DNA from: Mauremys mutica
Lineage: Eukaryota > Chordata > Testudines > Geoemydidae
Assembly: GCF_020497125.1 (NCBI RefSeq)
Contig: NC_059082.1
Location: 60,528,948 to 60,592,947 of the forward strand
Direction of reading: 5' to 3'
Length of the DNA stretch: 64,000 nt
Under the pieces are notes generated by a model that saw only the letters and a program-made list of their open reading frames with translations, did no database searches and was not told where the DNA came from. Each line of letters begins with the position of its first letter. The stretch's first letter is position 1. Of this stretch, positions 9,471-20,649 are shown one piece after another. Both the position numbers and the translations under genes were made by a program.

Positions 9471-11774
9471 CAGTGATGGTGAGAGGCTATGGTTCAAAGT
9501 GGGTTTATTTTTAATATTTACTGTGATTGTGTCCCTTTAATTCATTACTGAAGTTTCACACAGAGTTGACTGGTTATTTTTAAAAGGGAAGCATCAGTTT
9601 TTTGCCAAATGGAACAAGGAGTCAGGAGATCTGATTTCTGTTATCAGCTCTGCCACCAGTTCACTATATGACTTAGAGTGAAAAAAATGCTTGTATTATC
9701 AAGTAATTAAAACTAATTAAACATTAATAGAAGGCCCATATGTCTAGTAGGTCAACTTGGTTATTCCTCTCCCTCAGCCCATGAGTTCACGTTGAACTTT
9801 ATTTTCATTAAGTAAGACTCACCACCTGGAATAAAGTAGTTCAGTGAGAATTGTGCAGTTCATTGACCATAGAAAGTGGTACAAAACCAGAGAAATCTTA
9901 AGAATCTTTACATATATATTTATTTCTCTGTATATTATCTAATACATACATAAACACTCTTTAGTAATATTTTAAATAGAAAGTAATTTACCTGAGAAGA
10001 GTGAGAACCAGAAAATGATCGGTCAACTCCTCCTTTTGAAAACTCAGGGACCAAAGTATTCCTGAATGTATTATGTAATGCCATTGAACTTAGACTTGAT
10101 AAAAAAAAAATAACGTGATCTTTCTGACCAATCTCAGCTAAGTAAAATCACTTGAATCATGGACATTCACGGCCAATCCATTGAGTGAACAATTCAAGAA
10201 GAACAAAGAGGATAAATACATGTGAATAGCATATACACTCTCCAGGGCTGGGATCATCATTTAGTTATATATTTGTGGAACGCCAGGCACAATGGGGCCC
10301 TGATCCATGACAGGGGCTTCTATTTTAAATAACAAGTAATAATCATAACATAAGAAGAAACTGCAATCTACTGGCAGGTTTTCTGTGACTAGTAAAATGT
10401 TTAAGTAAGTCTATTGTTGTGAATTAGTCATTCAGCTGTAGTATTTTCCCAGTTCCTATTTGCTCTGTTTTTACAAAAACTGAAGAGATGTTTTTAGTGT
10501 ATTATCCTGAATTTCCTCTGAATCTATTTCCTGACCTGAAACTCTCTGTATTTTACTACCTTTTATTCTATAATCTCAGATTCTTTTGGACCTTACACTT
10601 CCATACACTGCATGATTCACTTATCAGACCATAAGCCTAATCCATCCAAATAATTTTGAATTAATTTTCTGTGTTCTGTTCCTCTTTATTTTCTGGATGG
10701 ATGGCTGCATTTGTGCTGTTTGAAATAGAAGCGTGAGAACTTGGCATCTTGGTATTTGCTCTCCTTTATTCTGTCTAACCCCTCTCTTGAAGACTCATTT
10801 ACCTTAGGGCCCTGATCCTTAAGTGTGCAGATAGGAGGGGGAACAAGAGTAACCTCTTGGAAAAGATGCTACAATAAATGACCTACACTGGTTCAGGGTA
10901 TCTGTACTTGATCCCAAGTTAAGTTAAGAAAAAGCATCAGTAGGAATTCTTTGAGGCATGATTTTTTTTCTCTGCAGTGTTCAAAATACAAACTTGCTAT
11001 CCCCAAAACAGGGCTGTATGGAAAAGCGAAATCTAGTCCTAAATGAGTGTATTTAAAAATGAGTATTCATCATTATTGCTACAGCATTCCCATGGTTCTG
11101 TGTTGAATATGAGCAAACATGGAAAAAAGAATGAAGCAAATGAACACAAAAAAGGGAAGGGGTGTAGGGCACATAATTAAAATTGCTCTTACCATAAAAC
11201 AGAAGGGAAAAATCCCCTTATTTGCTATACATGACTCTTAGGCGCTCTCATGCTGCTTTTCAGCAATCTTCAATGAAAACACACTGCCGTTATGGAGGGG
11301 CTGAAATGTACACAGATTTTGTGAGCTTCTGCCAGAAGATGTTAAATAATATTGTCATTTCTAAGAAAATCATGCACCAAAGGCTGTTCAGACAGTTTTC
11401 AAACATGGCACATGTGAGACTTGGCCATAAGACAGAGTTTCTACACAATTGACTCTATTGTCAGTTATAACAAAACAATGAAAAATTCCTTGGGATGTAA
11501 GCCATATAATATTTTTTTCTTGAAACTGTGCTGGTATGTTGGCTGCTGTGTGAATTTGGGAAGCCAGGGTGCAAAGTGCAGCTTGCTTTTGTAACTCGAT
11601 CTAGTGACTTATGAGACAGATGCTTTCTGGAATGGCTAACATTCATACACTAGACTTGTTTGATGAAGTCTGACAGAGTGTTATACAGAAACTGGATTGA
11701 GTGTGTTGCAAAGCAGATGAAAGAACATGTGAAATTATGATGTCGCAGTGGTTAGAAGTTGTCTGAACTCCAGG
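9471..11774. other. Non-coding, AT-rich spacer
   Basis: No gene or element is recognised apart from the L2-type tail at 10240-10345. The region between two retroelements has only short open frames without protein-like features. Confidence 0.55.
10240..10345 (+). repeat. L2-type 3' tail fragment
   Basis: Contains GCCAGGCACAATGGGGCCCTGATCC and CATGACAGGGGCTTC followed by an AATAA-rich end. The same tail pattern closes the L2 at 24895, the SINE at 55695 and a fragment at 60780-60895. Confidence 0.55.
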
Positions 11775-11965
11775 TTCTTCTTCGAGTGCTTGTTCGTGTC
11801 AATTCCAATCAGGTGTGCGCGCGCGTGCACAGCAGCTGGAAGATTTTTCCCCTAGCAGTATCCACCGGGTCGGTCCGGGCGCCCCCTGGAGTAGCGCCTT
11901 CATGGTGCTCAATATAGGACCCTACCAACCCGCCACCCCCTCAGTTCCTTTTTACCTCCAGTGAC
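11775..11965 (+). repeat. DIRS A left inverted terminal repeat
   Basis: Begins TTCTTCTTCGAGTGCTTG and continues to CAGTTCCTTTTT. It pairs with the reverse complement of 16255-16435. It has a run of alternating GCGCGCGC near 11819 and the shared block CCCCTGGAGTAGCGCC. Confidence 0.85.
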
Positions 11966-12139
11966 AGTTAGCTGGAACTTCCGCTTGCTCTTGTCATGAC
12001 AAGCGCATTTGGCAGTCTGTATATAGTTATTCATTAGATTTTTTTAGTTAGTGTTAAATAGTTAGTAGGTACTTAAGGTTAATTCTTAAGTTTCCTTTGG
12101 GGAGAGGGGGAGGTTCCCCTCCAGCGCTATCCCAGTGCT

Positions 12140-13403
12140 GGAACATGATGCGGTCTCCAGGCTTCAAAGCCTGTGAAGTCTGAGGCCAGTGTATGCCCAG
12201 AAGCAATCCTCACACTTAGTGTTTGAAGTGTTCCGGGGAGAGCCATAAAAAGGATCATTTTAGGATCTGCAGGAGGTTTCGCCCCAGGACATTAAAAGAT
12301 AGGGATCAGCACCTGAAGATCCTGCTAATGGAAGCTGCACTCTGTCCCCAATCAGATCCCAAGTCAGCAGATCCTATGCCGAGTACCTCTTCCAAGACCA
12401 AGGGTCGCATTGCAGGGCGACATTGGTGGTCTTGGCCACTTTCGTACCTCCTCCAGCACTGTCGGCACTGGCAAGATTGGGGGTAGCTCCATTACTTTCT
12501 GATGCCACCATTCCAATCCCTGGGACACCGGCACCATCTACACCAGCCCCAGTGGTATCAGCGCTGACGTCCTCGGCATCGACAGCCCCAGCACCAACAT
12601 ATACAGTCCCAGCACCGAGGAGCATGACGTCATCCATGTTGGCACTAGTCCATGAACCCCAAGCGCCACAGGACCCCTAGGGCATGGAGGAAAGAGAGCA
12701 GCCACTCCTTACAGGCATCTCTTCCTCTTCCTCTCCAGATGAGGCACTGCTGGCACCTTGGTAGCCCTGGCTCTGGAGGACAACAGGATCCTGCAGCAAT
12801 TGCTGATGATGGTTGCCCAGGACCTCAGCATTCAGGCAGAGTAGATAGTGGAGGATGCAGATCCAATGGTGGATATCCTTGCCCCCTCTGGACCTGAAAG
12901 TATTGCCCTACCCATCATAAAGACCATTGCCGACACCACAAAAATCTTGTGGCAGACCCCAGCTTCATTGCCTCCTACAGCTAAGCACAATAAATGATGC
13001 TATTTTGTGCCATCCAGGGGCTACGAGTACTTATATACCCATCCTCCACCAGATTCCCAGGTCATGGATGCTGCTAACCAAGCACCAGGGTTACCAAGGT
13101 CCCTCCTCAAAGAATCAGGAGGCAAAAAAACTCAAGCTTTTCGGGAGAAAGGTCTATTTCACTGGTGGCTTGCAGCTCCGCATTGCTAATCAGCGGGCCA
13201 TTGTCGGCAGGTACTGCTATAATACATGTGGGGCAATAGCAAAATTTGCTGAGCTGCTGCCGCAGGACTCCCGTGCTGAGTTTTCATCCCTGGTGGCGGA
13301 GGGAAAGCTGATTTCCCGAGCTTCACTGCAGGCCACACTGCACGGAGCTGATGCAGCTCTTCAGGTTATGGCTATGGAGATAGCCATGAGAAGGAGCTCC
13401 TGA
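12140..13403 (+). pseudogene. DIRS A gag-like ORF remnant
   Basis: The first conserved part (from about 12220) contains SHKKDHFRICRRF followed by LKILLMEAAL, a short basic motif near the start of DIRS gag-like proteins. The middle is proline- and serine-rich (12480-12700). The last part (12927-13403) ends with QLRIANQRAIVGRY, KFAELLPQDSRAEF and ARASLQA-type sequence ISRASLQATLHGADAA, the conserved C-terminal helix region of DIRS gag. Frames change at least twice (near 12490 and 12900), so no intact protein is made. The role is presumed to be packaging of the RNA, by analogy with other gag proteins. Confidence 0.7.
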
Positions 13404-13599
13404 CTACAGGTCTCAGGTCTGCCGTGCGAAGTCCAGCAGACTGTTCAGGACCTCCCCTTTGAGGGTTCAGCTCTCTTCTCTGAAAAGACGGATAAAAGGC
13501 CTAAAGGACTCACAAGCTACCCTCAAGTTGCTGGGCCTCCGTACTCCCACCACACAGCAGAAGCATTTTAGGCTGTAACCTCCTCTGCGGTTCTACCAG

Positions 13600-14720
13600 C
13601 CACAGAACTGACTGGGTGGTTCATGGAGGAGAAACAGGAGTGGCAGGAAGAGGCCGCACCCGTCCTCAGGCCAGGGCTCTGGGTGAGCAACAACCACTTC
13701 CAGTTCACAGTCCTCCCGTTCGGTCTGTCAGCGGCACCTCGTGTATTCACCAAGTGCCTGGCAGTCGTGGCCTGTGCAGGTGGCAGGTACAGGTGTTTCC
13801 ATACCTTGACGACTGGCTGATAAAGAGCCACTCCAGGGCTCAAGTGGAGGCACAAGTCGACTTCATAACAACAACATTGGATTAACCGGGCCTTCTCCTG
13901 AATGTGGGGAAATTGACTCTGTCCTCTGTTCAGCAGATAGAGTTCATAAGGGAGATACTGGACTCAACACAAGCCAGGGCATACCTGCTGGAAGTGAGGT
14001 TTCGAGCCCTTGGCAGCATCATTCAAAGTCTCAGGCAGTTCCCCACCACCATAGCAAGGAATTGCCTGACATTTCTAGCACACATGGCCGCTTGTACCTA
14101 TGTGGTGCAAGACGCCAGGCTCAGACTCCGGTCTCTCCAATTGTGGGTAGCCTCAGTGTATCAGCCGGTTCGGGACAGTTTGGACAGGGTTGTGACTGCC
14201 TTGTCCAATCCTCGACTCCCTCCAGTGGTGGCTCGACCCACAGGTAGTGTGTGCAGGGGTCCCCTTCACCAGTCCTCAGCCATCACTCTTGCTAGTGATG
14301 GACGCATCATTCTTGGGCTGGGGAGCATATCTGGGAGACCTCAGGACACAAGGCCTCTGGTCTGAGGCGGAATTTGCTCTCCACCTCAATGTCAGAGGGC
14401 TGAGAGCCGTGCACCTAGCATTCCTGACTTTCCAAACCCACTTGACAGGGAGATATGTATCAGTTATGACAGACAACACCATGGTGATGTTTTGTATCAA
14501 CAAATAGGGGGGTGCATGCTCCTCTCCCCTGTGCCAGGAAGCCCTCAGGCTGTGGAATTTCTGTGTAGAACACTCGATACACCTACAAGCATCGTACCAC
14601 TCTGGAGACAGAATGAGTCAGCAAGTCATTCCACAGCCACTAGTGGTTCCTACACCCGGATGTCGCAATCTACATCTTCCAATGGTGGGGCTTTCCCCAA
14701 ATAGACCTCTTCACCACGCA
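13600..14720 (+). pseudogene. DIRS A reverse transcriptase / RNase H remnant
   Basis: The RT N-terminal half, including the first catalytic Asp region, is deleted. The palm continues with HFQFTVLPFGLSAAPRVFTK (about 13698-13757), then after a frameshift FPYLDDWLIKSHSRAQ, in which the catalytic YLDD is intact at 13802-13813. RNase H follows with LLLVMDASFLGWGAYLGD (from 14287), HLNVRGLRAVHLAF and VMTDNTMVMFCINK, ending at an in-frame TAG (14505-14507) where the conserved GG should follow. In DIRS elements this enzyme copies the RNA genome and removes the RNA strand. The missing palm segment, the frameshift and the stop make it non-functional. Confidence 0.85.
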
Positions 14721-15035
14721 ACAAAACAGGAAGTGCCAGCAGTTTTGTGTCTTCCTGAATCACAGCCCAGACTCCATCGTGGATACATTCCTCCTCCCAT
14801 AGGGAGGCCAGATCCTATACGCGTTTCCGTCTATCCCTCTCGTTCACAAAGTGCTCCTCAAGATATAGAGGAAACAAGCTTTGATATCTCCAGCCTGGCC
14901 CCACCAATACTGGTACACGTCACTCCTTGAAATGTCTGTGGAAGCCCCAGTCACCTTGCCACTCCTCCAAGACTTAATAATTCAGGATCACGGCTGTCTC
15001 CAGCACCCAAACCTCAAGTAATTGCACCTCACAGC

Positions 15036-16070
15036 ATGGAAGCTCCCTGGCTGAACCTGATGGAGCTGTCCTGCTCAGACCTGGTTAGACAAGTCCTCCT
15101 TGGCAGCAGGAAACTCTCCACCAGGGCTACCTACCTTGCCAAGAGGAAGATATTTTCAGTCTGGTTGGTGCAGCTTAATTCGTCCTTGATGTTCACCTCT
15201 GTACCACTTATACTGGACTATCTTCTCCATCTCAAGCAGCAGGGGCTGTCCATGTTGTCAATAAGGGTTCACTTGGCCACCATCTCTGCCTTCCATTCAG
15301 GCGCAGAGGGCCGGTCAGTCTTTGTCAACCCTATGGTCAGCCGTTTCCTGAAAGGTCTCAACAGGCTATAGTCACACGTCCAACAACCAGTCCCAACCTG
15401 GGACCTCAATCTGGTCCTTTCCAAATTTATGGGTCCACCCTTTGAACCACTGGTGAATTGTTCCCTGCTCTACTTGTCGTAAAAGGTGGCATTTCTGGTA
15501 GTGATAACCTCAGTCAGGAGAGTGTCTGAGATCAAGGCCCTAACATCGGAGCCCCCTTACACCATGTTCTATCAGGACAACGTTCAGCTCAGGCCACATC
15601 CAGCTTTCCTCCTGAAGGTTGTCTCCCAATTTCACTTCAACCAGGACATCTTCCTCCCAGTGTTCTGTCCTAAGCCACACTCAATGGGCAGGGAGCAGAG
15701 GTTTCACTCATTGGATGTCTGCAGAGTGCTAGCCTTTTACACTGAAAGAATGAAACTGTTCTGGAAGTCCATTCAACTGTGGCTGTGCAGACAGGATGAA
15801 AGGTATTCCAGTCTCCTCTCAACGAATTTCATCATGGATCACGTCCTGCATCCATGAGTGCTACAACCTAGGAGAGGTGCGCCCCACCCCATCCCCTGCT
15901 CACAGCACACTCCAGCAGGGTGCAGGCTTCTTCAACGGCCTTCCTAGTGCATATTCCCATCCAGGAAATATGCAGAGCGGCAATGTGGTCCTCCATACAT
16001 ATCTTCACATCGCATTATGCTATCACCTAGCAGGCCAGAGACAACGCGGCCTTTGGTAGAGCAGTACTCC
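15036..16070 (+). pseudogene. DIRS A tyrosine recombinase remnant
   Basis: The N-terminal SAM-like/core-binding part is at 15036-15371 (LVRQVLLGSRKLSTRATYLAKR ... FLKGLNRL, then TAG). The catalytic part restarts at 15486 with VITSVRRVSEIKAL, which holds the conserved box I Arg near 15516. Further on, RFHSLDVCRVLAFYTERMK and, in another frame, ISSWITSCIHECY and PAHSTLQQGAGFF (about 15892-15930) align with the HxxR box. The Arg is replaced by Leu (HSTL for HSTR). A candidate Tyr nucleophile remains in HIALCYHLA (about 16020). DIRS elements use this enzyme instead of an integrase. The stop, frameshift and lost Arg show decay. Confidence 0.82.
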
Positions 16071-16109
16071 AATCAGTGGAAATCTGAACTCCAACCTAAC
16101 CTCTGGAAC

Positions 16110-16440
16110 TTAAGCTTGGGAGTCACCTGATTGGAATTGACATGAACAAGCACTCGAAGAAGAAAAAACGGTTACTCACCTTCTTGTCACAGTTGTTCTT
16201 CGGGATGTGTTGTTCATGTCCATTCCAATATCCACCCACCTACCCCTCTGTCGGAGTAGCCAGCAAGAAGGAACTGACGGGGTGGTGGGTCAGTGTGGCC
16301 CTATATTGAGAACCATGAAAGCGCTACTCCAGGGGGTGCACAGACCGACCCCACAAATACAGCTAGGGGAAAAATCTTCTGCGTGCACACACCCGATTAG
16401 AATGGACATGAACAACACATCTCAAAGAACAGTTACGAGG
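16110..16440 (+). repeat. DIRS A internal complementary region and right inverted terminal repeat
   Basis: 16120-16180 is complementary to the extreme left end. 16188-16225 (GTTCTTCGGGATGTGTTGTT...) is the inverse of 16395-16432, so the terminal segment is itself bounded by inverted copies. 16255-16435 is the inverse of the left repeat. Confidence 0.8.
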
Positions 16441-16450
16441 TGAGTAACTG

Positions 16451-18136
16451 TTTTTTTCCCCCCTCAAATAGTATCAGGCAACCAATGATCAAAAGTAATC
16501 TTTGATAATTACAGTGCTAGTATTTTGAAAGGCTGGTGGCGTGCAGTGCTACTTTTCCATGTAGTCTAAATTCTAGTCCCATATTCTCAGCAGGTGTAAA
16601 TTGGCACAGCCACCTTGGACTTGTAGAAGTAAATGGAAATATACCACTTTACATCATCTCAGGATCTGGCTCTAGGTTGACTATTTTGTGAGACTATTAG
16701 AGATGCTTTCCTGAAATGCTGCCTAAGTAATTTTTTTTTTACAGAGACATTAAATCAATGCATACCCTCTTCTTTTTTCCTACTCCTATCTGAACAGAAC
16801 AGTGTATTGGATTTTCATGTTGAGATTGGACTTTGAATTCAGTGTCACTATAAAATCTGGAATTCTTGCATGCCTAGCCCTAATTATAGTGCCTCAGATT
16901 TGACAAGGGATAAATGTCCGACAAATCAGATAGTGATTACTTTGGGTTTTGCCAGCAGCTACATTCCTGGAGTCTTAAAATTCCACTTGCAGGAAGAGAG
17001 TATTGTGCTTTTTTTCCTAAAGGAACTCAATATTTGTAAGTTGGTGAGTGGTTTCACCAGTCAGGAAAGGAAAAGAAATCTCCAAGCATTAATCCTTTTA
17101 AGGCCCTTTCCCCAGGGCTTGTTTTATTATCAACAAAATGATCATGATGTTGGGTGTTAAAGAGCTTTGGCTAAATGCTGTAGTATTTAAACACCCTTAG
17201 AACAACCACTCTTTGCAAAATCCTGCCCAGTTTTATTTGTGAGCAGATAAAGCACTTTTAGATTTCTTGTTTTGCTCAGAATTCCATAGCCCATCTCACC
17301 TTTAGCCAGTTCATTCTTGCAATGAGCAAATTCTTCATCCACTTTCTCAGCTTGAGAGATGTTGGAAGCAACTCAGGTATAAAGCCATATCCTCAATATT
17401 ATCTTTGTAGATATTCTCCTGCCAAGCTTTTTAAAACTATGTCCCTGTTGGAATTGCCTCTGAAAGGAAGATCAGAGCTTATCAACAATGTTCCTAGCAG
17501 CCGTGATAGACAACTGCAAAGTCTACATCATTTTCTCCACAAAGGAAGCCAATTTAAAATGCACAACAAAGCAAACATACAGATCTGGAGCATGCAAGTT
17601 AAGCCTTGATGACTGTTTTCCTAGAAGTGAAATTCAAAACCACTATGCAAATTTTAGGCCAAAATTTTAGGCCAAACAGAACCAAGCCCAGCTCCATATT
17701 TTCTTCTCGGCATATCAAACAGCTGCTACTGGTTTCCATCAACACACCATTTGAACAGCATACTGAAATATCCTGTCCCCCTACAAAATAACACCAGGTT
17801 GCTCTCTAACAACTGCAAGAATGAGTCAAATATGAAAGCCATTGTCACTGACTCTGACAGTGTAGGAGAGTTGGTTCTACCAACAGACCCCAGACCTTAC
17901 TGAGGTTGTAAGCATTAGTTGGTGCCAAATCTATACCACCTACCATGAAACACTGAGGGAAGTCTGGTTGTAAAAGTGGCCTCCTTTATAGATTTACAAG
18001 CTGTGATTTGGGATTCAAACACTCCCTGTTTACCCCCTCTCTCTCATTTGAGAATAAAGCATATAAATAGCATGGGTGTATTTTGCGTGCTGTATATAAA
18101 CATAAATAAATGTTTGCAGTGTTGGTTCCAGGATAT
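16451..18136. other. Mostly unique non-coding DNA
   Basis: Contains the fold-back repeat at 16565-16682. Sequence at 16860-17260 is unique-looking with no transposon hallmark. A near-perfect 14-bp tandem copy of ATTTTAGGCCAAA-like sequence lies at 17649-17676. No coding sequence is recognised. Confidence 0.5.
16565..16682. repeat. Short fold-back repeat
   Basis: The left arm TCTCAGCAGGTGTAAATTGGC is inverted as ACTTTACATCATCTCAGGATC on the right. The centre is TAGAAGTAAATGG. It belongs with the other palindromic repeats of this window. Confidence 0.5.
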
Positions 18137-18296
18137 GAGAGACAGACAAGGGTAAGTAATATCTTTTATTGGACCAACTTCTGTTGGTTTGGACCCAGAC
18201 CTGAGGAAGCACTCTGTGTAGCTCAAAAGGTTGTTCCTTCCACCACCAGAAGTTAGTCCAATAAAATATGTGATTATCTCACCTATCTTGTCTCTA
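18137..18296 (+). repeat. Long imperfect palindrome enclosing a hammerhead-like core
   Basis: The left arm (18137-18188: GAGACAGACAAGGG ... GGACCAACTTCTGTTGG) is inverted in the right arm (18242-18296: ACCACCAGAAGTTAGTCC ... TATCTTGTCTCT). Between them lie CTGAGGA (18201-18207), a decayed hairpin and GTAGCTC followed by AAAA (18225-18228) where a hammerhead has GAAA. The long arms would form stem I. This tail family is common in turtle and crocodilian DNA. I read it as a Penelope-type terminal repeat without any coding part. The A for G change and the damaged stem II predict no self-cleavage. Confidence 0.6.
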
Positions 18297-19854
18297 ATAC
18301 GTAAACAAAGACCATTGTAAAGATCCTCAGTATTCCTCTGTGTTTTCGGTTGTGTAACAAACTAAGAGTTTTCCCACCAGAGATTGAAAATTAACCATCT
18401 TTGAAGACTGTTGAAGGCACGTGACTGGACTCAGAGGTTTGTCTACATAGGCGTTAGACTATGTGCACAAGTATATTATGCACTCACTGGCCTGTGTGGA
18501 TCTTTCTGGTGCACACTAAAAGTTCCCTAGTGAATGTTAACTTAGTACTGTTTGAAATGAGACCACATTAATGTGCACTAGGAAGCTTTTAGTGTGCAAC
18601 ATGCTAGTGCACACTAGTATTTACACCCCTCTGGTGTGGACTAATGCATTGCGTAGACAAGAACTACATTTAAGACCCATTGAGGCCTTCTCTGGGACTC
18701 AGGACAACTATTGTTCACACTGGGCTTCATCCAAAACCCACTCAAGTCAATGGAAAGGCATCCACGTCTTCAGTGAGTTCTAAATTGGGCCCATGGCCCA
18801 TTCTTCTGCCAATAGATACAAGTAACTCCATTCACCTCTTTCTCCACCAAAAGAAAGGAGTCTGTAGAAAACACCAGGCAAGTGTCAGACAGCAAGACAT
18901 GCTCCAAATTACCCCTCCGCAGCTACAGTATCAGCCTTTAGGTACCATCTCATCCTGTGCACTAAAAGAACAGATTTTTATACTAAAGGTTATTTTTGTA
19001 ACCATGGTGCACTTGGAAAATGCATAGCAGCCATTTTGCTTACAAATGGTGTCACAGTTTAGAATTCTTACAGCTGCTCAGATATCATAATAGGAGTGGT
19101 ATAAGAGCCAAAAGTTGATCAAGTTGCAGAGAGGGTTTTCCTTTCACTGTATGTGGGTTTTTTCTGCTACACCTCCCCATTTCTGGTATCATTATTTAAT
19201 TAATTGTGCTTTATAATTACATGTTAGCTGCTTTTCTCACTAGTCCTGGCCAAGTTCCATCTGGAATGATGAAATTGTGCCCAAAGTGCTGAAAATCCCT
19301 CAGTAGTTTCAACAGGAAATGTTTTTCTATCTCCTTCAACACCAGCCTTACGCTGCTGGCTGTGCACTATTACCCAAGTAATGGAAAGTCAGGATACAGG
19401 ATAATAAAACAGTAAATGTCTGTATAAAGGACATACATTGTGTATCCTAAAGCCCAACAAAGCCTTGCAATTCTTCAACATTCTGCATCTGGGAAAGGCT
19501 ATGTATCAATTTTAATGTGTTTATTTTTCTGTTAATTTGGCCCATCTACTTTCTTACTGTGAAATATCCTAATAAAGTTCACACAATACGATATTATAAA
19601 TTCTGTAGCCTGCTCCATGATTTTCAGTGTTAGCACCAATCAGGGGTGGAGTTTTAAAAAAGGGGGGTGAGGGTAGGGTTAGATGGAGATATACTTTGAA
19701 GAGAATCTTTGATTAACAGGCAGCATATAAAAATTATTCATCCACCTCACCTCACCCATCCTTTTCATATGCTGAGTGAATGCAAAAGTTAAATGAACTG
19801 AGGCCTATGGGATTATTTTTCCTTGATGACAGCTCAATCCAATAAAGAATTTAA

Positions 19855-19955
19855 ACCCTGATTCAGCAAAATACTTAAGCACAGTCCTAACTGTAAGCAT
19901 GTGAATAGTCCCATTGTTTTAAGTTTAAGTACTTTACCAGAGCAGAGCCTAAAAC
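19855..19955. repeat. ATTCAGCAAAATACTTAAGCAC repeat
   Basis: The motifs ATTCAGCAAAATACTTAAGC and TAAGCATGTGAATAGTCCCATTG followed by AAGTTTAAGTACTTT form a degraded palindrome of the same type as 2590-2712 and 53850-53955. Confidence 0.5.
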
Positions 19956-19967
19956 ATTAAAGCTGAG

Positions 19968-20048
19968 ACTTTTAAAGGCATTTAGGCACCTAATTCCCAC
20001 TGATTTCAAAGGCAGTTAGGCACCTAAATAGTTTGAAAATCTAGGCCT
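19968..20048. repeat. TTAGGCACCTAA fold-back repeat
   Basis: TTTAGGCACCTAATTCCCAC and GGCAGTTAGGCACCTAAATAG flank a centre TGATTTCAAAGG. The arms are self-complementary around TTAGGCACCTAA. A longer relative is at 45790-45985. Confidence 0.55.
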
Positions 20049-20071
20049 AATTCTAGCTAATGTTGGGGGCC

Positions 20072-20153
20072 TTGGCATCAGTTATATTAATGTATTTATC
20101 TCTTTAGAAGATGAGCCTTTGGCATCAGTTATATTAATGTATTTATCTCTTTA
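20072..20153 (+). repeat. Perfect 35-bp tandem duplication
   Basis: A 35-bp unit, starting TTGGCATCAGTTATATTAAT and ending TTATCTCTTTA, occurs at 20072-20106 and again at 20119-20153 without a mismatch. The 12-bp spacer gives a 47-bp period. Confidence 0.95.
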
Positions 20154-20649
20154 AATTTGCCACATGGGTCCTGGTTCCCCTCTCATTTACGCTGGGTTAA
20201 TAGCATTGTAATGTCAACAATTTCAATAGAATTGCTCATCATTTGAACGATAACAATAAGAACTGTATATTTCTCTCTATTTTAAACCTTTGTTTCCCTT
20301 CTTACAGCACTGCACCTTAAGTGCAATTTAGGAAAAGAAATCCTAAATGGAGACAAACTGAGAAGCTTGGTTTTGTCTGGTTTTATTAGCGCCTTCCTAA
20401 TTAGTTCAGATTACACACCTTAGTTCTTTGAAGATTCCGAGGCTTCCTCAAAGACTCTACAATGGGAAGGTGGAGCTATAGCAGAAAGTTGCCAGTCAAG
20501 AGAATAAATAGAGAGTAAGTAAGAAGAGCGCCATGGGGCAACCTTGTAATGAGAAGGAAAAAAAAAAGTCAGACCAATGGAAAAGAGTCTGTTGGGATAA
20601 TATTATTATACAGACAGAAAAATGAGTGGAGTTCCTGGTTCCTTTCTTT

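Larger units (their letters stand above)
11775..16450 (+). mobile_element. DIRS-type retrotransposon, copy A
   Basis: The left end (11775-11965, starting TTCTTCTTCGAGTGCTTG) is inverted relative to 16255-16435. Both contain GTCGGTCCGGGCGCCCCCTG-like and CTCAATATAGG-like blocks in opposite orientation. A further inverted copy of the terminus lies at 16120-16180 (CAAGCACTCGAAGAAG), which fits the internal complementary region used by DIRS elements to circularise. Between the ends, in order on the plus strand, are gag, reverse transcriptase, RNase H and tyrosine recombinase remnants. There is no aspartic protease or DDE integrase. All ORFs carry frameshifts or stops, so the copy is inactive. Confidence 0.92.
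18297..20548. other. Non-coding DNA with scattered old repeats
   Basis: Fold-back repeats are at 19855-19955 and 19968-20048 and a tandem duplication at 20072-20153. Otherwise no gene or element is recognised. 18990-19100 is unique and moderately GC-poor with several TF-like words. Confidence 0.5.
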
